Shown here: in pieces, positions 18,187 through 26,992 of the stretch
How positions within the stretch are numbered: the first letter of the stretch is position 1
Layout: every line of letters starts with the position of its first letter
Origin: Bacteroidales bacterium UBA1680
GTDB lineage: Bacteria > Bacteroidota > Bacteroidia > Bacteroidales > UBA932
Reading direction: 5' to 3'
NCBI GenBank assembly: GCA_002320605.1
Contig: DCKG01000035.1
Location: 16,804-80,803, forward strand
DNA length: 64,000 nt
Position numbers and translations under genes: made by a program
The notes under the pieces: model-generated
What the model saw: the letters and a program-made list of their open reading frames with translations, nothing else
What the model was told of the DNA's origin: nothing
The model's database searches: none

Positions 18187-21100
18187 TTAATTCGTAGCCT
18201 TCTTGATTGTTACGGCAAGAGTTATCATTTCTTCGTGACCATAGCAGTCAACGACTGTGATTTCAAGATTTTCATCATGATCTGCAGTCACAGAATTCTC
18301 TTCCTGAGTCCTGGTCCAAGAAATAGTTCCATCGGCGTTATAGCTTGGAGTCAGATAAGGATTTATCTGCTTATTCCCGGTAGGATCAACCCAAGTCAGC
18401 TGAGTACCCTTAACGGTGAAGTAGCGATTGTCGATTATCAGAACTTTAAGATCACCAGAGAACCTCCCAGCATCGTAGCTGTTCTTAACAACCACGTCAC
18501 TAGCAATATTAGTAGAAGGATAATCTCCGGTATTTGTCCAAGTGATCACTGGTTTCTTTGACGTTGGCTTCGTCTTCCACGCATAAGTGTTTGCCGATGC
18601 CCAGCAAGCGAACTTGGCGCTAAGCTTCTGAGTAAGAGTGATTGTGTAATCTTCTTTAGACTCGCTGGAAATCTTGCCATAATTGATAGCGGCCGTGACA
18701 TCATGGGCTGTCTTGCCATCAATGAACTGTTTCTTAAGCTGATAGAGAACATGATCGCTAGGGCCCTGTGTGTTGTAAACAGGCTTTTGATTTTCCGTAA
18801 GCTTGCTGATCAAATTGCCCTTGGCATCGAAATCAGCCTTGTCGAACGTGAATATGATATTATCCGGTAATTTGTAGAAGGTGTTGTCGAGATCTATCGA
18901 GCCTGTCTCGCTCGGACGTTCAGCAGACCATCCAAGATCAGGAACCATGTAAAGAGTGAAGTCGCCAGTCGCCTGATTTCCCTGAGTAGCAAGGAACCTA
19001 AGCACAGTATTGTTAGATGTAGGCAGAACCTTAGTGATGGTCACATTCAGAGTGTTCACGACACGAGTGACTTGAGTTTGACCACCATATGTCGTAGTAC
19101 AAGTGGCCTTGATGGTTCCACTGAGGCTTGAGCCATCCTTCCAATTACGACCGTTGTTAACTCCAAGAATGATGAATGTAGCCTTTGACCAATCTGTAGT
19201 AGCATGCATATCCTTGTCGAGGAGCTGATAGTAAACTTTCTCACCATTGCTCAGATTTCCTCTGGTAGCATCATTTAGAGTAAGGACTCCGCTGGCATTA
19301 GGTGCAAAGTCATCGCCAGAAGTAGCAGCAAAGCTCTTGCTGAGAGGGATGATTACCGTGTTCCCGGTAGCACCGAGCAAGCTAGCTGCCCCTGTAATGC
19401 CAGCATTGACAGTAGTGATGGTATCGTTGGCTGCGACGCTCTCTGTGTTAGCGGCCTCGCCGACCTGAACATAGAATGCACGTCCGTCAGGATCTACTAG
19501 AGTGCCATCGTAGTTAACGGCGAATACTCGGAATCCAATGATATCGCCATCGGCTTCTTTGCTATTGATCGTGATGTTGAGAGGCTTGTTCGCAGAAACT
19601 GTGGTGAACAGACCTGAATAGCTATAGCTTTTCCATGCATTCCATTCAGATGGAGTTGACTCTATTGCGGCTTTCATATCAAGAGCTACGTAATAATTCT
19701 TGATTTTGGCTGCATCGGCACCGGTGAGTTTCAGCGTGAACATTCTGCCGACCTCGACAGGAAGCAGAGGCTGCACATAACGAGCATCTTCGGCATCATC
19801 CTTTACGTTATGTTTTTCATCCATCGCGACTGAAGGGGTAGGATATTTATCCGTCGATGCCGCCCAAGTATATTCTTTTATATTCTCATCTGTCTTTACC
19901 GCATCCTCGGTTGAAGTCAAAGAGCCTGTCCAACGGTTATGAATTTCTTTTACATTCTTATCGCCGACATTGAAATCGAGGACGCTTGCATTCTTGTAGC
20001 TCTCATAATCAGGATCAACATCGAATGTAGAAAGAACGTAACGTGTGGCATCACTTGGAGTGTTGTTAATTGCGATGGCATAAAGAATGTTTCTAATGCC
20101 ATTTGGCGCTTTAACGGTAGTTGCTTTTTGAAAGTCTTTCTCTGAAATATTCTTGCCATCAGCAACTTTGAATGGAACCTTCCATAAACTTGTACCTATT
20201 GTGCCACGGGTAATCAAATCATTGAAACGGGTCGGCGTTCCGGCCACCACATAATCGAGAATTTCACCCTTGGAGTTGATGAGTTTGATGTCTGCGTTTG
20301 TAATGTCAGCATTAGCAGGATTTACCCTGATCAGAAAGCTGGCTTCGGTTGCAATGTCGTCACCCTTAGCAAAACTAACGATAGGATCGGAAGGGTCATA
20401 GGTCTCGTCATCACCGAACTCTGAATCAATCGTAACAAGGCCATGCATCAATCTAAGCTTCGACTTTACCAAGAAATCGAAGAAGTTTGCTTCATACCAA
20501 GACTCAGCGACCCCGCCGGTATAACTTCCGAACAACTCGATGCTCGTGATTCCGGCATAAAGCGCATCAATTATTTTCTTGTTGTTTTCAACGTTCTTGG
20601 ACAAGATCTTGAGCTCTTCCTGAGCCTTTGCTATAGCCTCGCCATTTGACGATACGAGCTTGCCTATGCCGTCAAGCTTTTTGCCAAGAGCGTCTATCTC
20701 ATCTTTGTATGCAAGTGCGACCTTCACATCCATCTCAAGCTTAGAGATTCTCTGGAGCGCAGCTGCTATGTCTGCCTTGTTGTTATTTGCAAGGTTGTAA
20801 GCATCAACAGCTTTCGCAAGAGCCATTACAGCAGTGTCGTTAGCTGCCTTGGCAACTTTTGCGGCAGCATCTGCAGAACCCTGAGCCTTTGCGGCGGCAT
20901 CGGAGGCTGCCTTAGCGATTCTAGCCACGGAAGTTGCTGAATCGAGGGCAGCGGTAGAAGCGCTCTGTGCTCTTTCCGCAGTGGTTTTTGCTTCTTCAGC
21001 AAGTCTACGAGCTGCCTCTGCTGCTGTCTGCGCTCCCGAAGCTATTCCACTGACCTTCTTGATTTCTGCAGCATTAGCGCCAGCCAGCTCCTTGACATCG

Positions 21101-21363
21101 CTGATGGCTTTTGAATTCGCAGATATGGACTGGGCGTTCTTCTCAGCATTAGCCAAAGCATCTTCGGCTGTTTTCTTGACGCCCGAAACTGTAGCCTGGA
21201 GATCAGCCAGATTCTTCTTCTGAGCCTCAAGATCAGTCTTAAGAGGATCGATTTGCCCCTGAAGGTCATCTATGTCATTGTCATAGTCCTTGCAGGAGTT
21301 CAACATACTCATAGAAGTGATAACCAACGCTCCTATGAGAAAAGTGCTAATTAACTTTTTCAT
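18187..21363 (-). CDS. Large coiled-coil surface lipoprotein, predicted phase-variable
   Basis: A 1058-residue lipoprotein. The signal ends in MLNSC, followed by KDYDNDIDDLQGQID, a common Bacteroidales lipoprotein start. Residues about 30-270 are a long coiled coil, very Ala-rich between 110 and 200 with roughly 11-residue periodicity, which would form a stalk. Residues about 275-1058 are strand-rich modules with Thr, Asn and Gly, likely Ig-like or adhesin-like, and two short DUF-type segments with DPDGRAFYVQVG. No catalytic motif is seen. The only promoter found for it lies inside a predicted invertible segment upstream, oriented towards this gene. Display on the cell surface as an adhesin or masking layer is an inference. 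Confidence 0.85.
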   Translation of the reverse strand: MKKLISTFLIGALVITSMSMLNSCKDYDNDIDDLQGQIDPLKTDLEAQKKNLADLQATVSGVKKTAEDALANAEKNAQSISANSKAISDVKELAGANAAEIKKVSGIASGAQTAAEAARRLAEEAKTTAERAQSASTAALDSATSVARIAKAASDAAAKAQGSADAAAKVAKAANDTAVMALAKAVDAYNLANNNKADIAAALQRISKLEMDVKVALAYKDEIDALGKKLDGIGKLVSSNGEAIAKAQEELKILSKNVENNKKIIDALYAGITSIELFGSYTGGVAESWYEANFFDFLVKSKLRLMHGLVTIDSEFGDDETYDPSDPIVSFAKGDDIATEASFLIRVNPANADITNADIKLINSKGEILDYVVAGTPTRFNDLITRGTIGTSLWKVPFKVADGKNISEKDFQKATTVKAPNGIRNILYAIAINNTPSDATRYVLSTFDVDPDYESYKNASVLDFNVGDKNVKEIHNRWTGSLTSTEDAVKTDENIKEYTWAASTDKYPTPSVAMDEKHNVKDDAEDARYVQPLLPVEVGRMFTLKLTGADAAKIKNYYVALDMKAAIESTPSEWNAWKSYSYSGLFTTVSANKPLNITINSKEADGDIIGFRVFAVNYDGTLVDPDGRAFYVQVGEAANTESVAANDTITTVNAGITGAASLLGATGNTVIIPLSKSFAATSGDDFAPNASGVLTLNDATRGNLSNGEKVYYQLLDKDMHATTDWSKATFIILGVNNGRNWKDGSSLSGTIKATCTTTYGGQTQVTRVVNTLNVTITKVLPTSNNTVLRFLATQGNQATGDFTLYMVPDLGWSAERPSETGSIDLDNTFYKLPDNIIFTFDKADFDAKGNLISKLTENQKPVYNTQGPSDHVLYQLKKQFIDGKTAHDVTAAINYGKISSESKEDYTITLTQKLSAKFACWASANTYAWKTKPTSKKPVITWTNTGDYPSTNIASDVVVKNSYDAGRFSGDLKVLIIDNRYFTVKGTQLTWVDPTGNKQINPYLTPSYNADGTISWTRTQEENSVTADHDENLEITVVDCYGHEEMITLAVTIKKATN

Positions 21364-21432
21364 ACTGGATTTTTGAGTTAAACAATATTGTATTAGGCAT
21401 TTTTTTTGCTTTGCCGCTTTAAATCCGTTATA

Positions 21433-21449
21433 TCTCTGCCGGGGAGATA
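21433..21449 (+). repeat. Left inverted repeat of the invertible segment
   Basis: Reads TCTCTGCCGGGGAGATA, the exact reverse complement of the repeat at 22659-22675. It sits in a wider palindrome, TATATCTC (21429-21436) and GAGATATA (21444-21451) around a 7-bp TGCCGGG centre. This is the arm-spacer-arm form of a tyrosine recombinase core site. Confidence 0.82.
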
Positions 21450-21460
21450 TAATTCCGCTG

Positions 21461-21492
21461 TAAAAGTAGAGATTATTTTTTAAACAAGCAAA
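21461..21492 (-). promoter_or_regulatory. Outward promoter inside the invertible segment
   Basis: On the minus strand TTTG (21492-21489) is followed after 20 bp by TACTTTTA (21468-21461), matching -33 TTTG and -7 TAnnTTTG except for the last base. The same TACTTTTA box with TTTG at 19 bp precedes the gene at 53416, supporting its use here. Transcription would start near 21454, cross the left repeat and reach the lipoprotein start at 21363 with a leader of about 90 nt. No other -7 box was found between 21364 and 21432. Confidence 0.6.
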
Positions 21493-21579
21493 TAACAGAA
21501 CTTTTTTTTCGAGAATTTACTGTTTTGGGGACATGGCTGACTAATCGTTACTCAATTCTAATGCAGTTTTCCAAAAAAA

Positions 21580-22587
21580 ATGAAAGTTAATATCGATATC
21601 CCTTATAGCATTATAAACGATGACGATTGTGAAATAGTCATCCACATAGACGATGATGGCAAAGCTCTGGCTGTGAATAAAGCCAGCACATGCAACAGCT
21701 TCTACAAGTACATCATGTCTTGCATAGAAAGATTGCGAGGCATGGGCAGGGTGCGCACTGCAGAAAGTTACCAGAGCACGCTGAACAGCTTCAGAAAATT
21801 CATGCTGGGGAAGGACGTCTTTTTCGAAGACATTACGCCTGACCTGATGAGGAGTTACCAGGCTTTTCTCACTGCGTCGGGGATTGTACTCAATACCGTA
21901 TCTTTCTATATGAGGATTCTTAGGACAGTGTACCTTAATGCTGTCAGAGCCGGCCTGGCTAAGAATAATCATCCTTTCGATAATGTTTATACTGGGATCT
22001 CCAAGACCGCCAAAAGAGCCATCTCCGCCGAAAACATTAAAGAAATATATTCATTTGAATCCATGGACTCAAGCCTGATGTTCGCTAGGGCTATGTTCCT
22101 TTTCAGTTTCTATACAAGGGGAATGTCCTTCGTGGACATTGCAAAATTGAAGAAGACAGATGTCCGAGATGGTTTCCTAAGCTATCAGAGAAGCAAGACA
22201 AAGCAGATTCTCAAAATGTCATGGACTCGGGAAATGCAGGAAATAGCAGACCAGTACCCTTCCAAGGATGGATTGCACTTATTGAATATATTGAATGAGA
22301 AGCAGAGAATGCCTATCCGTGAGCAATTCAAGAAGCGCCAGGCGAGCCTGAACTATTTCCTTAAAAAACTGGGCAGGCTGATAGGCATAAGCAATGTTCT
22401 GACAATGTACGTTGCGCGCCACTCTTGGGCAAGCATAGCTAGGCATATGAATGTCCCGATCAGCATAATCAGCGATGGGATGGGGCATTCATCTGAAAGA
22501 ACGACTCAGGTCTATCTGACTTCAATAGATGCATGCATGATAGACAAGGCGAATTCAGAGATAATTCACTCAATTACCGGTGGGTAG
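21580..22587 (+). CDS. Tyrosine recombinase (DNA invertase type)
   Basis: A 335-residue phage-integrase-family recombinase of the Bacteroidales type. It has an N-terminal arm and SAM-like core-binding domain (about 40-140) and a catalytic domain with Arg in FYTRGMSFVDIAKLK, YVARHSWASIARHM in place of the HxxR box, GHSSERTTQVYL and the Tyr nucleophile in QVYLTS. This form is typical of Bacteroides recombinases that invert promoters of surface genes. It is divergent from the lipoprotein gene and lies between matching inverted repeats. It has no relaxase, excisionase or phage neighbour, which argues against it being a conjugative-element integrase. Confidence 0.92.
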   Translation: MKVNIDIPYSIINDDDCEIVIHIDDDGKALAVNKASTCNSFYKYIMSCIERLRGMGRVRTAESYQSTLNSFRKFMLGKDVFFEDITPDLMRSYQAFLTASGIVLNTVSFYMRILRTVYLNAVRAGLAKNNHPFDNVYTGISKTAKRAISAENIKEIYSFESMDSSLMFARAMFLFSFYTRGMSFVDIAKLKKTDVRDGFLSYQRSKTKQILKMSWTREMQEIADQYPSKDGLHLLNILNEKQRMPIREQFKKRQASLNYFLKKLGRLIGISNVLTMYVARHSWASIARHMNVPISIISDGMGHSSERTTQVYLTSIDACMIDKANSEIIHSITGG

Positions 22588-22616
22588 AACTAGATTTGGA
22601 GATTTAATGAAAAACG

Positions 22617-22656
22617 TGCGGTGATAGGCCATTCAGCTACCTGTCACCGCATTTTT
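22617..22656 (+). terminator. Terminator of the recombinase gene
   Basis: A 12-bp stem, TGCGGTGATAGG (22617-22628) with CCTGTCACCGCA (22640-22651) and one G-T wobble, is followed by TTTTT. It lies just inside the right inverted repeat. In the inverted state it would stop recombinase transcription from entering the lipoprotein gene. Confidence 0.85.
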
Positions 22657-22658
22657 CT

Positions 22659-22675
22659 TATCTCCCCGGCAGAGA
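22659..22675 (-). repeat. Right inverted repeat of the invertible segment
   Basis: Reads TATCTCCCCGGCAGAGA, reverse complement of the left repeat at 21433-21449. A further GGAGATAT half-site-like sequence at 22688-22695 lies just outside and could be an accessory binding site. Between this repeat and the tRNA (22676-22927) no gene is seen. Confidence 0.82.
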
Positions 22676-22927
22676 ATAGAAAGCCAAGGAGATATTTTTA
22701 TATCTAAACGAATCGAAAAATTTTCTTTTAGGGACTTTCCCTCACGAAGAAAAAGCGAATGCCCATAATCGCTAAAAACATGACTGACTGAACGTTAAAT
22801 ACTGCAATTATATCACTATATTACGGTAAAATTCATCAATGAATCACGATATTGCCATATTGGTCCGATAGCGTCAAATGTGGTCAATATTCAAAAAACT
22901 TTCGCCAAGATTTCTTTCGGCTCGTCG

Positions 22928-23008
22928 TGCGGGTGAAGGGACTCGAACCCATATGCACTAGGCACCAGATCCTAAGTCTGGCTTGTCTACCAATTTCAAC
23001 ACACCCGC
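22928..23008 (-). tRNA. tRNA-Leu (anticodon TAG)
   Basis: The minus strand folds as a class II tRNA. The acceptor stem pairs GCGGGTG with CACCCGC, followed by discriminator A. The anticodon arm is CCAGA-CTTAGGA-TCTGG, giving anticodon TAG. There is a long variable arm (TGCCTAGTGCAT) and the T-arm GGGTTCGAGTCCC. CCA is not encoded. Confidence 0.95.
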
Positions 23009-23103
23009 AAAACCTTTCGAGAAGAGAATCCGATGATGTGAACGAGATTCTCACGGGGAAAAGGACTTATGGAAGCTGCCCGATTCCGAGCCCGAAAGGA
23101 TTG

Positions 23104-23111
23104 CAAATTTA
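23104..23111 (-). promoter_or_regulatory. -7 box, probable promoter of tRNA-Leu
   Basis: The minus strand reads TAAATTTG, a perfect TAnnTTTG match, about 95 bp upstream of the tRNA 5' end. A -33 box is weak (TTCG at 20 bp), so a processed leader is assumed. Confidence 0.45.
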
Positions 23112-23172
23112 AATATATTTTCTGAAAAACTCGAATTGTCCGCAGACTATTTAAAGACTATTTACCATAATG

Positions 23173-26100
23173 CTATTTATTTTCCGTTTTCGGAACTGGG
23201 ACAACCGTGCCGCTGATAATCTTCTCGAATGCTTTCATGATGCCTTTCTCGGACGTACTGAGCGAATCGGTCTGAGCCTCAGAAGAATAGTCAAGCTGAG
23301 ATTTTTTCTTCTCTATCGCCTCTTGAGACTGCTCGGTCCGCAGCAATGCCTGGTCGACCCCGCTTTGATAAATATTGTGAATTGAATTCACGAGATTGAG
23401 CCTCAAGGCATCCACTTGATCTTCAAACGATGGCAGTCTGACGCTCTTGTACTTAGCTCTCCCGAGCCTCCAGCCCCAGTCGGAGAACGAGCCTTTCAGA
23501 TTCACCCCGAAACGGAACGGAATCGGAGAGCGCAAAGCAGAGAAATGGTACTTAAAATTCTGGTCGAACTTCTGCATACCGCTGAGAGCCAAAGTATATC
23601 GGTCCACCTTCAGAAGAAATGGGAAAATCTCCAGCTTATTATCCTTCAATATGCCTCTTATGGACATGTCTGCAATCACGCTCGAATCCCTGTTCTTGAA
23701 CATCAGCGTCTTGCGAAGCTTGTCCACTTCCTTGCCACCCTCCAGCAGCAGGTTTTTGCCATCGATCTTAACGATGCCACTCAGGGTAGGAAGCATGATT
23801 TTCATTTTCTTATCTATCGTGGCAGTAGCAGCCATCTCGCAATCCAGCAAGCCATTGAAAGCCTTTAACATAGGCACGATGCTGTCCACTGCCGGGAACA
23901 GATGAATGACTTTCTCGGCAGTGATGTTGGAAAGCGTGAGATCAAAGCCGGCTTTCAAGTCTTTCTTCGTCTTCGTGGAATAGAAACCTTCCAGATATGC
24001 CTCACCCATATTCGTCATCATCAGGGTGTTCGTCACTTGAAGGCAGCGCTGCTTCATTTCGATGTCGGAAGAGAGGTATGAAGTTTCCAGATCCGAATAT
24101 ACGACCTTGCCGGCCTGAATATTCACCTTCGCATTAAGGTTGGAAGGCAAAATCACGGTTGAGCGCTCTATGACGCTGTCCAGCACAGCTTTCTCAATCA
24201 CCTTTTCCATATATTCATTGTCTGCGACGGACTCGTCAACGCTCTCCTGCTTTACGAACTTGCTACCGGCGTTCAAGGCTTGCAATATCTCATCCACGTC
24301 TATCAATCCCGCATTCACGTTCAAATCCAAGTTCAGAAGCGACCTGCCACGCCCAGAGAGAGCGCGCCTGAGGCCGGTCAGCGAACCTCTGACAGAAAGC
24401 TCCGAATTTCCAGAATGAGCAGAAACGTTGGCCAGCTCCAGCTTGTCATTGCTGAACCTGCCTTCGAAATCTGAAATCTTGTTTTCCAACGGGAAGTATG
24501 GGGTGATCACGGTTCCTTCATCCATCTTGAACTCTGCCAGGAAGTCCCAGTTGCGAACGTATTGCGCCATCGCCTCGCTCAAATGGATGTCTATGTCCTT
24601 CTTTTTGAAATCTTCCTCTGAAAGGTAATCCGGAACGGACCGGCCAGCGCTCAGCAATCCGAAGGCATACCTGAAAAGCGAATCTCTAGGAACCAAAGGA
24701 TAAAGCCTGTGGAGCGAATCTAGTTTCTGCCTCCTGCTAAGCTCTGCCCTCTCGTCTGGATGCGCAGACGCAGTCAACTTGATTCCAGAAACAGAATACC
24801 TGTCCACGCCCGAGCGCATGACCGCCCCATCATAATTGCAATTCAGGTTCAGATAAGGAATAGTCTTGCCGCCCGAGACTTCCGGCTTGTAAATGAATAT
24901 GTTGCTGGCATCTTTGACCCCGACGAACACGGAGTCTGCTCCCCTGAGACCGATTGCAGCCACTTCCAGATGGCCGTAGAGAGGATGCTTCCCGGGATTC
25001 GACTTGATTTCGTCTTTGGAATTGTGGGCAAGCAGTTTCACGCCGCTCCCCCGTATGAACATTGACGAGCCGTAAGTGGCGAAAAGGCTGTCGGTCTCGG
25101 CTCTCAGGCAGGTGACATTCTCCGCTCCATTCTCATGGTCTCCATCTTCTTCTCGCCCAAGATTGATAGAAGTCGATCCAAGATACGCCAATAGGGTGTC
25201 GCGCGGGATGCTGATCTGGATGCCGCTGCTCTCCAAGGTGCCAGACAACCCACAACCAGAGAAGTTGTATGCATCCAGCTGAGACAAGCGAGTGGTTCCC
25301 GAAACATTGCCTGCGAAATTCCCGGAAACGAAAATTCCCAGGCTGTCAGGAAAAAGATAAGACAGAGAGTCAAGGTCCACTTTGATGTCACTGTCCAGAG
25401 TAATTGACGGATCGCTGTCCAGAAGGTTTTCACACGACCCAGAAAGACTCAGATCAAGGCCCCTGAGCGAAAAACAGAAATCGAGCATATTAGCACGCAG
25501 CTTTTCGTTCTCCGTCTTCAAAGTCAAATCCAGATCCAAGACTCCTTTCTCACCCATGCCCTCGTAAGTAATCTCGGAGCGAGGAATCTGCAGTCGCATG
25601 GACATATTCGGGAAAACGCCCTCGGAATATTCACCGTCGCAATGAGCATCGAGGGTGATGGTTGCATCGGTGTCAAATTTTCCAAGAATCGGGAAATTAT
25701 CCTTGAAAGCCGACGCTATCTCGCTCACTCTCTGCTTGTCGATAGAGAGATCAGCCTTGATGTAAGGCTTCTGCCCGCTCAACCTGAGATAGGCATCTCC
25801 CTTAACGAGAACGTTTGCCACAGAGACGGACAATTCCGGCACGTCCAGGATTTTTTCGGCAAGATCTGGCTTGATGAGGCCGTCAATGTTAATTGGAATC
25901 ACCATCCTCCCATTGGATCTGAGGGCAAGGAAGGCCTTGGAATTCATACCTACATCGAAATATTCGCCATGATTCTTGATCCTCATCTTATCCATCGCAA
26001 AAGCCACCGTATCAGCGGGCAGCCTTCCGGCAAAGAATAGAGAATCGAGAGACAGCGATATATCGGTCTTCCTGCCTTTCTCGGTCGTAAGGCGGCCATT

Positions 26101-26736
26101 GAAAAACAGTTCCTTCAGGGACACAGTGCCGAATATTGTGTCGGAAGGATTCGTGTACACGACGAAAGGCCTCTCCGACAGGCGCACCCTGGACACGGAA
26201 ATCGGTGGCAGCGGGTGCGAAGAAGTATCTGAACCGTCTCCCAACGGGACTTTGAGCACATTCCAGTTAGCGTTCAGAGAATCATATTGATGGGCGAAGA
26301 CCCTAGGCCTCGAAAGCTCTGCCAGCCTGATACGATATTTCCCGAATATCAGCGAGACATAATCGATCGCCGCCGAGAATCTGTCGAAGTGGGCCAGGGT
26401 ATCGGTCTCGGTGCCCCTTCCCTGCCTCATCAGGAAATCGTTGACGCTCAGTGAATCATCGAAAGACGAGAATCTACCATGGGGATAAGTTATAGAGAAG
26501 TCGTCGATCGTGACGTTAAAATAAGGGAAGCTGCGGAACATAGATGCGGTGACCTTGTCGAACACTATGGAGCCATCGATATATTCAGAAGCCACTGCGT
26601 TCACGACTCTGGTCATGACCTTCGAGTTCAGCAGCACCTGAAGGACTATGATGACAAAAGTCCAGATGCCAAGGATGCTGAACAGGACAGCCCTTAGCGC
26701 AGCATATTTTCTTTTTGGCCTCATTTCCCTTACCAT
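23173..26736 (-). CDS. Giant AsmA-like inner-membrane/periplasmic protein
   Basis: A 1187-residue protein with one N-terminal membrane helix (about 13-35) and a very long periplasmic part. The start (VMTRVVNAVASEYIDGSIVFDKVTASMFRSFPYFNVTIDDFSI) is the AsmA pattern, in which repeated beta-strands form a groove for lipid movement. A C-terminal AsmA-like strand region occupies about 870-1100, followed by a charged helical tail. AsmA/TamB/YhdP-type proteins are linked to phospholipid transport to the outer membrane. The first ATG at 26736 and a second at 26724 are both possible starts. It is monocistronic and lies downstream of nothing on its strand. Confidence 0.85.
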   Translation of the reverse strand: MVREMRPKRKYAALRAVLFSILGIWTFVIIVLQVLLNSKVMTRVVNAVASEYIDGSIVFDKVTASMFRSFPYFNVTIDDFSITYPHGRFSSFDDSLSVNDFLMRQGRGTETDTLAHFDRFSAAIDYVSLIFGKYRIRLAELSRPRVFAHQYDSLNANWNVLKVPLGDGSDTSSHPLPPISVSRVRLSERPFVVYTNPSDTIFGTVSLKELFFNGRLTTEKGRKTDISLSLDSLFFAGRLPADTVAFAMDKMRIKNHGEYFDVGMNSKAFLALRSNGRMVIPINIDGLIKPDLAEKILDVPELSVSVANVLVKGDAYLRLSGQKPYIKADLSIDKQRVSEIASAFKDNFPILGKFDTDATITLDAHCDGEYSEGVFPNMSMRLQIPRSEITYEGMGEKGVLDLDLTLKTENEKLRANMLDFCFSLRGLDLSLSGSCENLLDSDPSITLDSDIKVDLDSLSYLFPDSLGIFVSGNFAGNVSGTTRLSQLDAYNFSGCGLSGTLESSGIQISIPRDTLLAYLGSTSINLGREEDGDHENGAENVTCLRAETDSLFATYGSSMFIRGSGVKLLAHNSKDEIKSNPGKHPLYGHLEVAAIGLRGADSVFVGVKDASNIFIYKPEVSGGKTIPYLNLNCNYDGAVMRSGVDRYSVSGIKLTASAHPDERAELSRRQKLDSLHRLYPLVPRDSLFRYAFGLLSAGRSVPDYLSEEDFKKKDIDIHLSEAMAQYVRNWDFLAEFKMDEGTVITPYFPLENKISDFEGRFSNDKLELANVSAHSGNSELSVRGSLTGLRRALSGRGRSLLNLDLNVNAGLIDVDEILQALNAGSKFVKQESVDESVADNEYMEKVIEKAVLDSVIERSTVILPSNLNAKVNIQAGKVVYSDLETSYLSSDIEMKQRCLQVTNTLMMTNMGEAYLEGFYSTKTKKDLKAGFDLTLSNITAEKVIHLFPAVDSIVPMLKAFNGLLDCEMAATATIDKKMKIMLPTLSGIVKIDGKNLLLEGGKEVDKLRKTLMFKNRDSSVIADMSIRGILKDNKLEIFPFLLKVDRYTLALSGMQKFDQNFKYHFSALRSPIPFRFGVNLKGSFSDWGWRLGRAKYKSVRLPSFEDQVDALRLNLVNSIHNIYQSGVDQALLRTEQSQEAIEKKKSQLDYSSEAQTDSLSTSEKGIMKAFEKIISGTVVPVPKTENK

Positions 26737-26759
26737 TTTTCACAAATCAGCGTTTTAAG

Positions 26760-26767
26760 CAAAAATA
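26760..26767 (-). promoter_or_regulatory. -7 box upstream of the AsmA-like gene
   Basis: The minus strand reads TATTTTTG, a perfect TAnnTTTG match, 24 bp before the ATG. No TTTG is found at the standard distance; the nearest is 26 bp away. Moderate support. Confidence 0.42.
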
Positions 26768-26806
26768 CTAAATATTATTAGTTAAATTAGTGCCAAACCA
26801 ACAGCA

Positions 26807-26992
26807 ATGAAGCTAATCTATTCAAGATTAATCTCGGCATTTTTCCTTAGTCTTCCAAATGCCGCCATCGCATCAGACGATATATTCGTAAGCCCGGGTG
26901 GCAGTGACGAATGGGAAAGCCTAGCAAAATATAATCTGGACAAAGCTCTGAGCTTCGACCGGATAAAATCAAAGGTGCTGATGGGAGATTGA
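26807..26992 (+). CDS. Small secreted ORF, possible truncated beta-helix protein
   Basis: A 61-codon ORF with a clear signal peptide (LIYSRLISAFFLSLPNAAIA) followed by SDDIFVSPGGSDEWESL. The IFVSPGGSD string is a frequent opening of secreted right-handed beta-helix proteins, which are much longer. The ORF stops at 26992, directly against the stop of malQ at 26993. It may be a remnant cut by a rearrangement, or a small secreted protein. No good promoter box was found. Confidence 0.4.
   Translation: MKLIYSRLISAFFLSLPNAAIASDDIFVSPGGSDEWESLAKYNLDKALSFDRIKSKVLMGD

Larger units (their letters stand above)
21433..22675. mobile_element. Predicted 1.24-kb invertible segment (recombinase plus outward promoter)
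   Basis: The segment is bounded by identical 17-bp inverted repeats and contains one gene, a tyrosine recombinase. At its left end lies a TTTG-N20-TACTTTTA promoter that points out across the left repeat into the 1058-residue lipoprotein gene. At its right end lies the recombinase terminator. Inversion would remove the promoter from the lipoprotein gene and place the terminator of the inverted recombinase gene there instead. As sequenced, the lipoprotein is predicted to be ON. Confidence 0.72.

Noticed and set aside
22852..23112. 86-residue plus-strand ORF over the tRNA-Leu region
   Set aside because: It is the antisense of the tRNA and has no family pattern.
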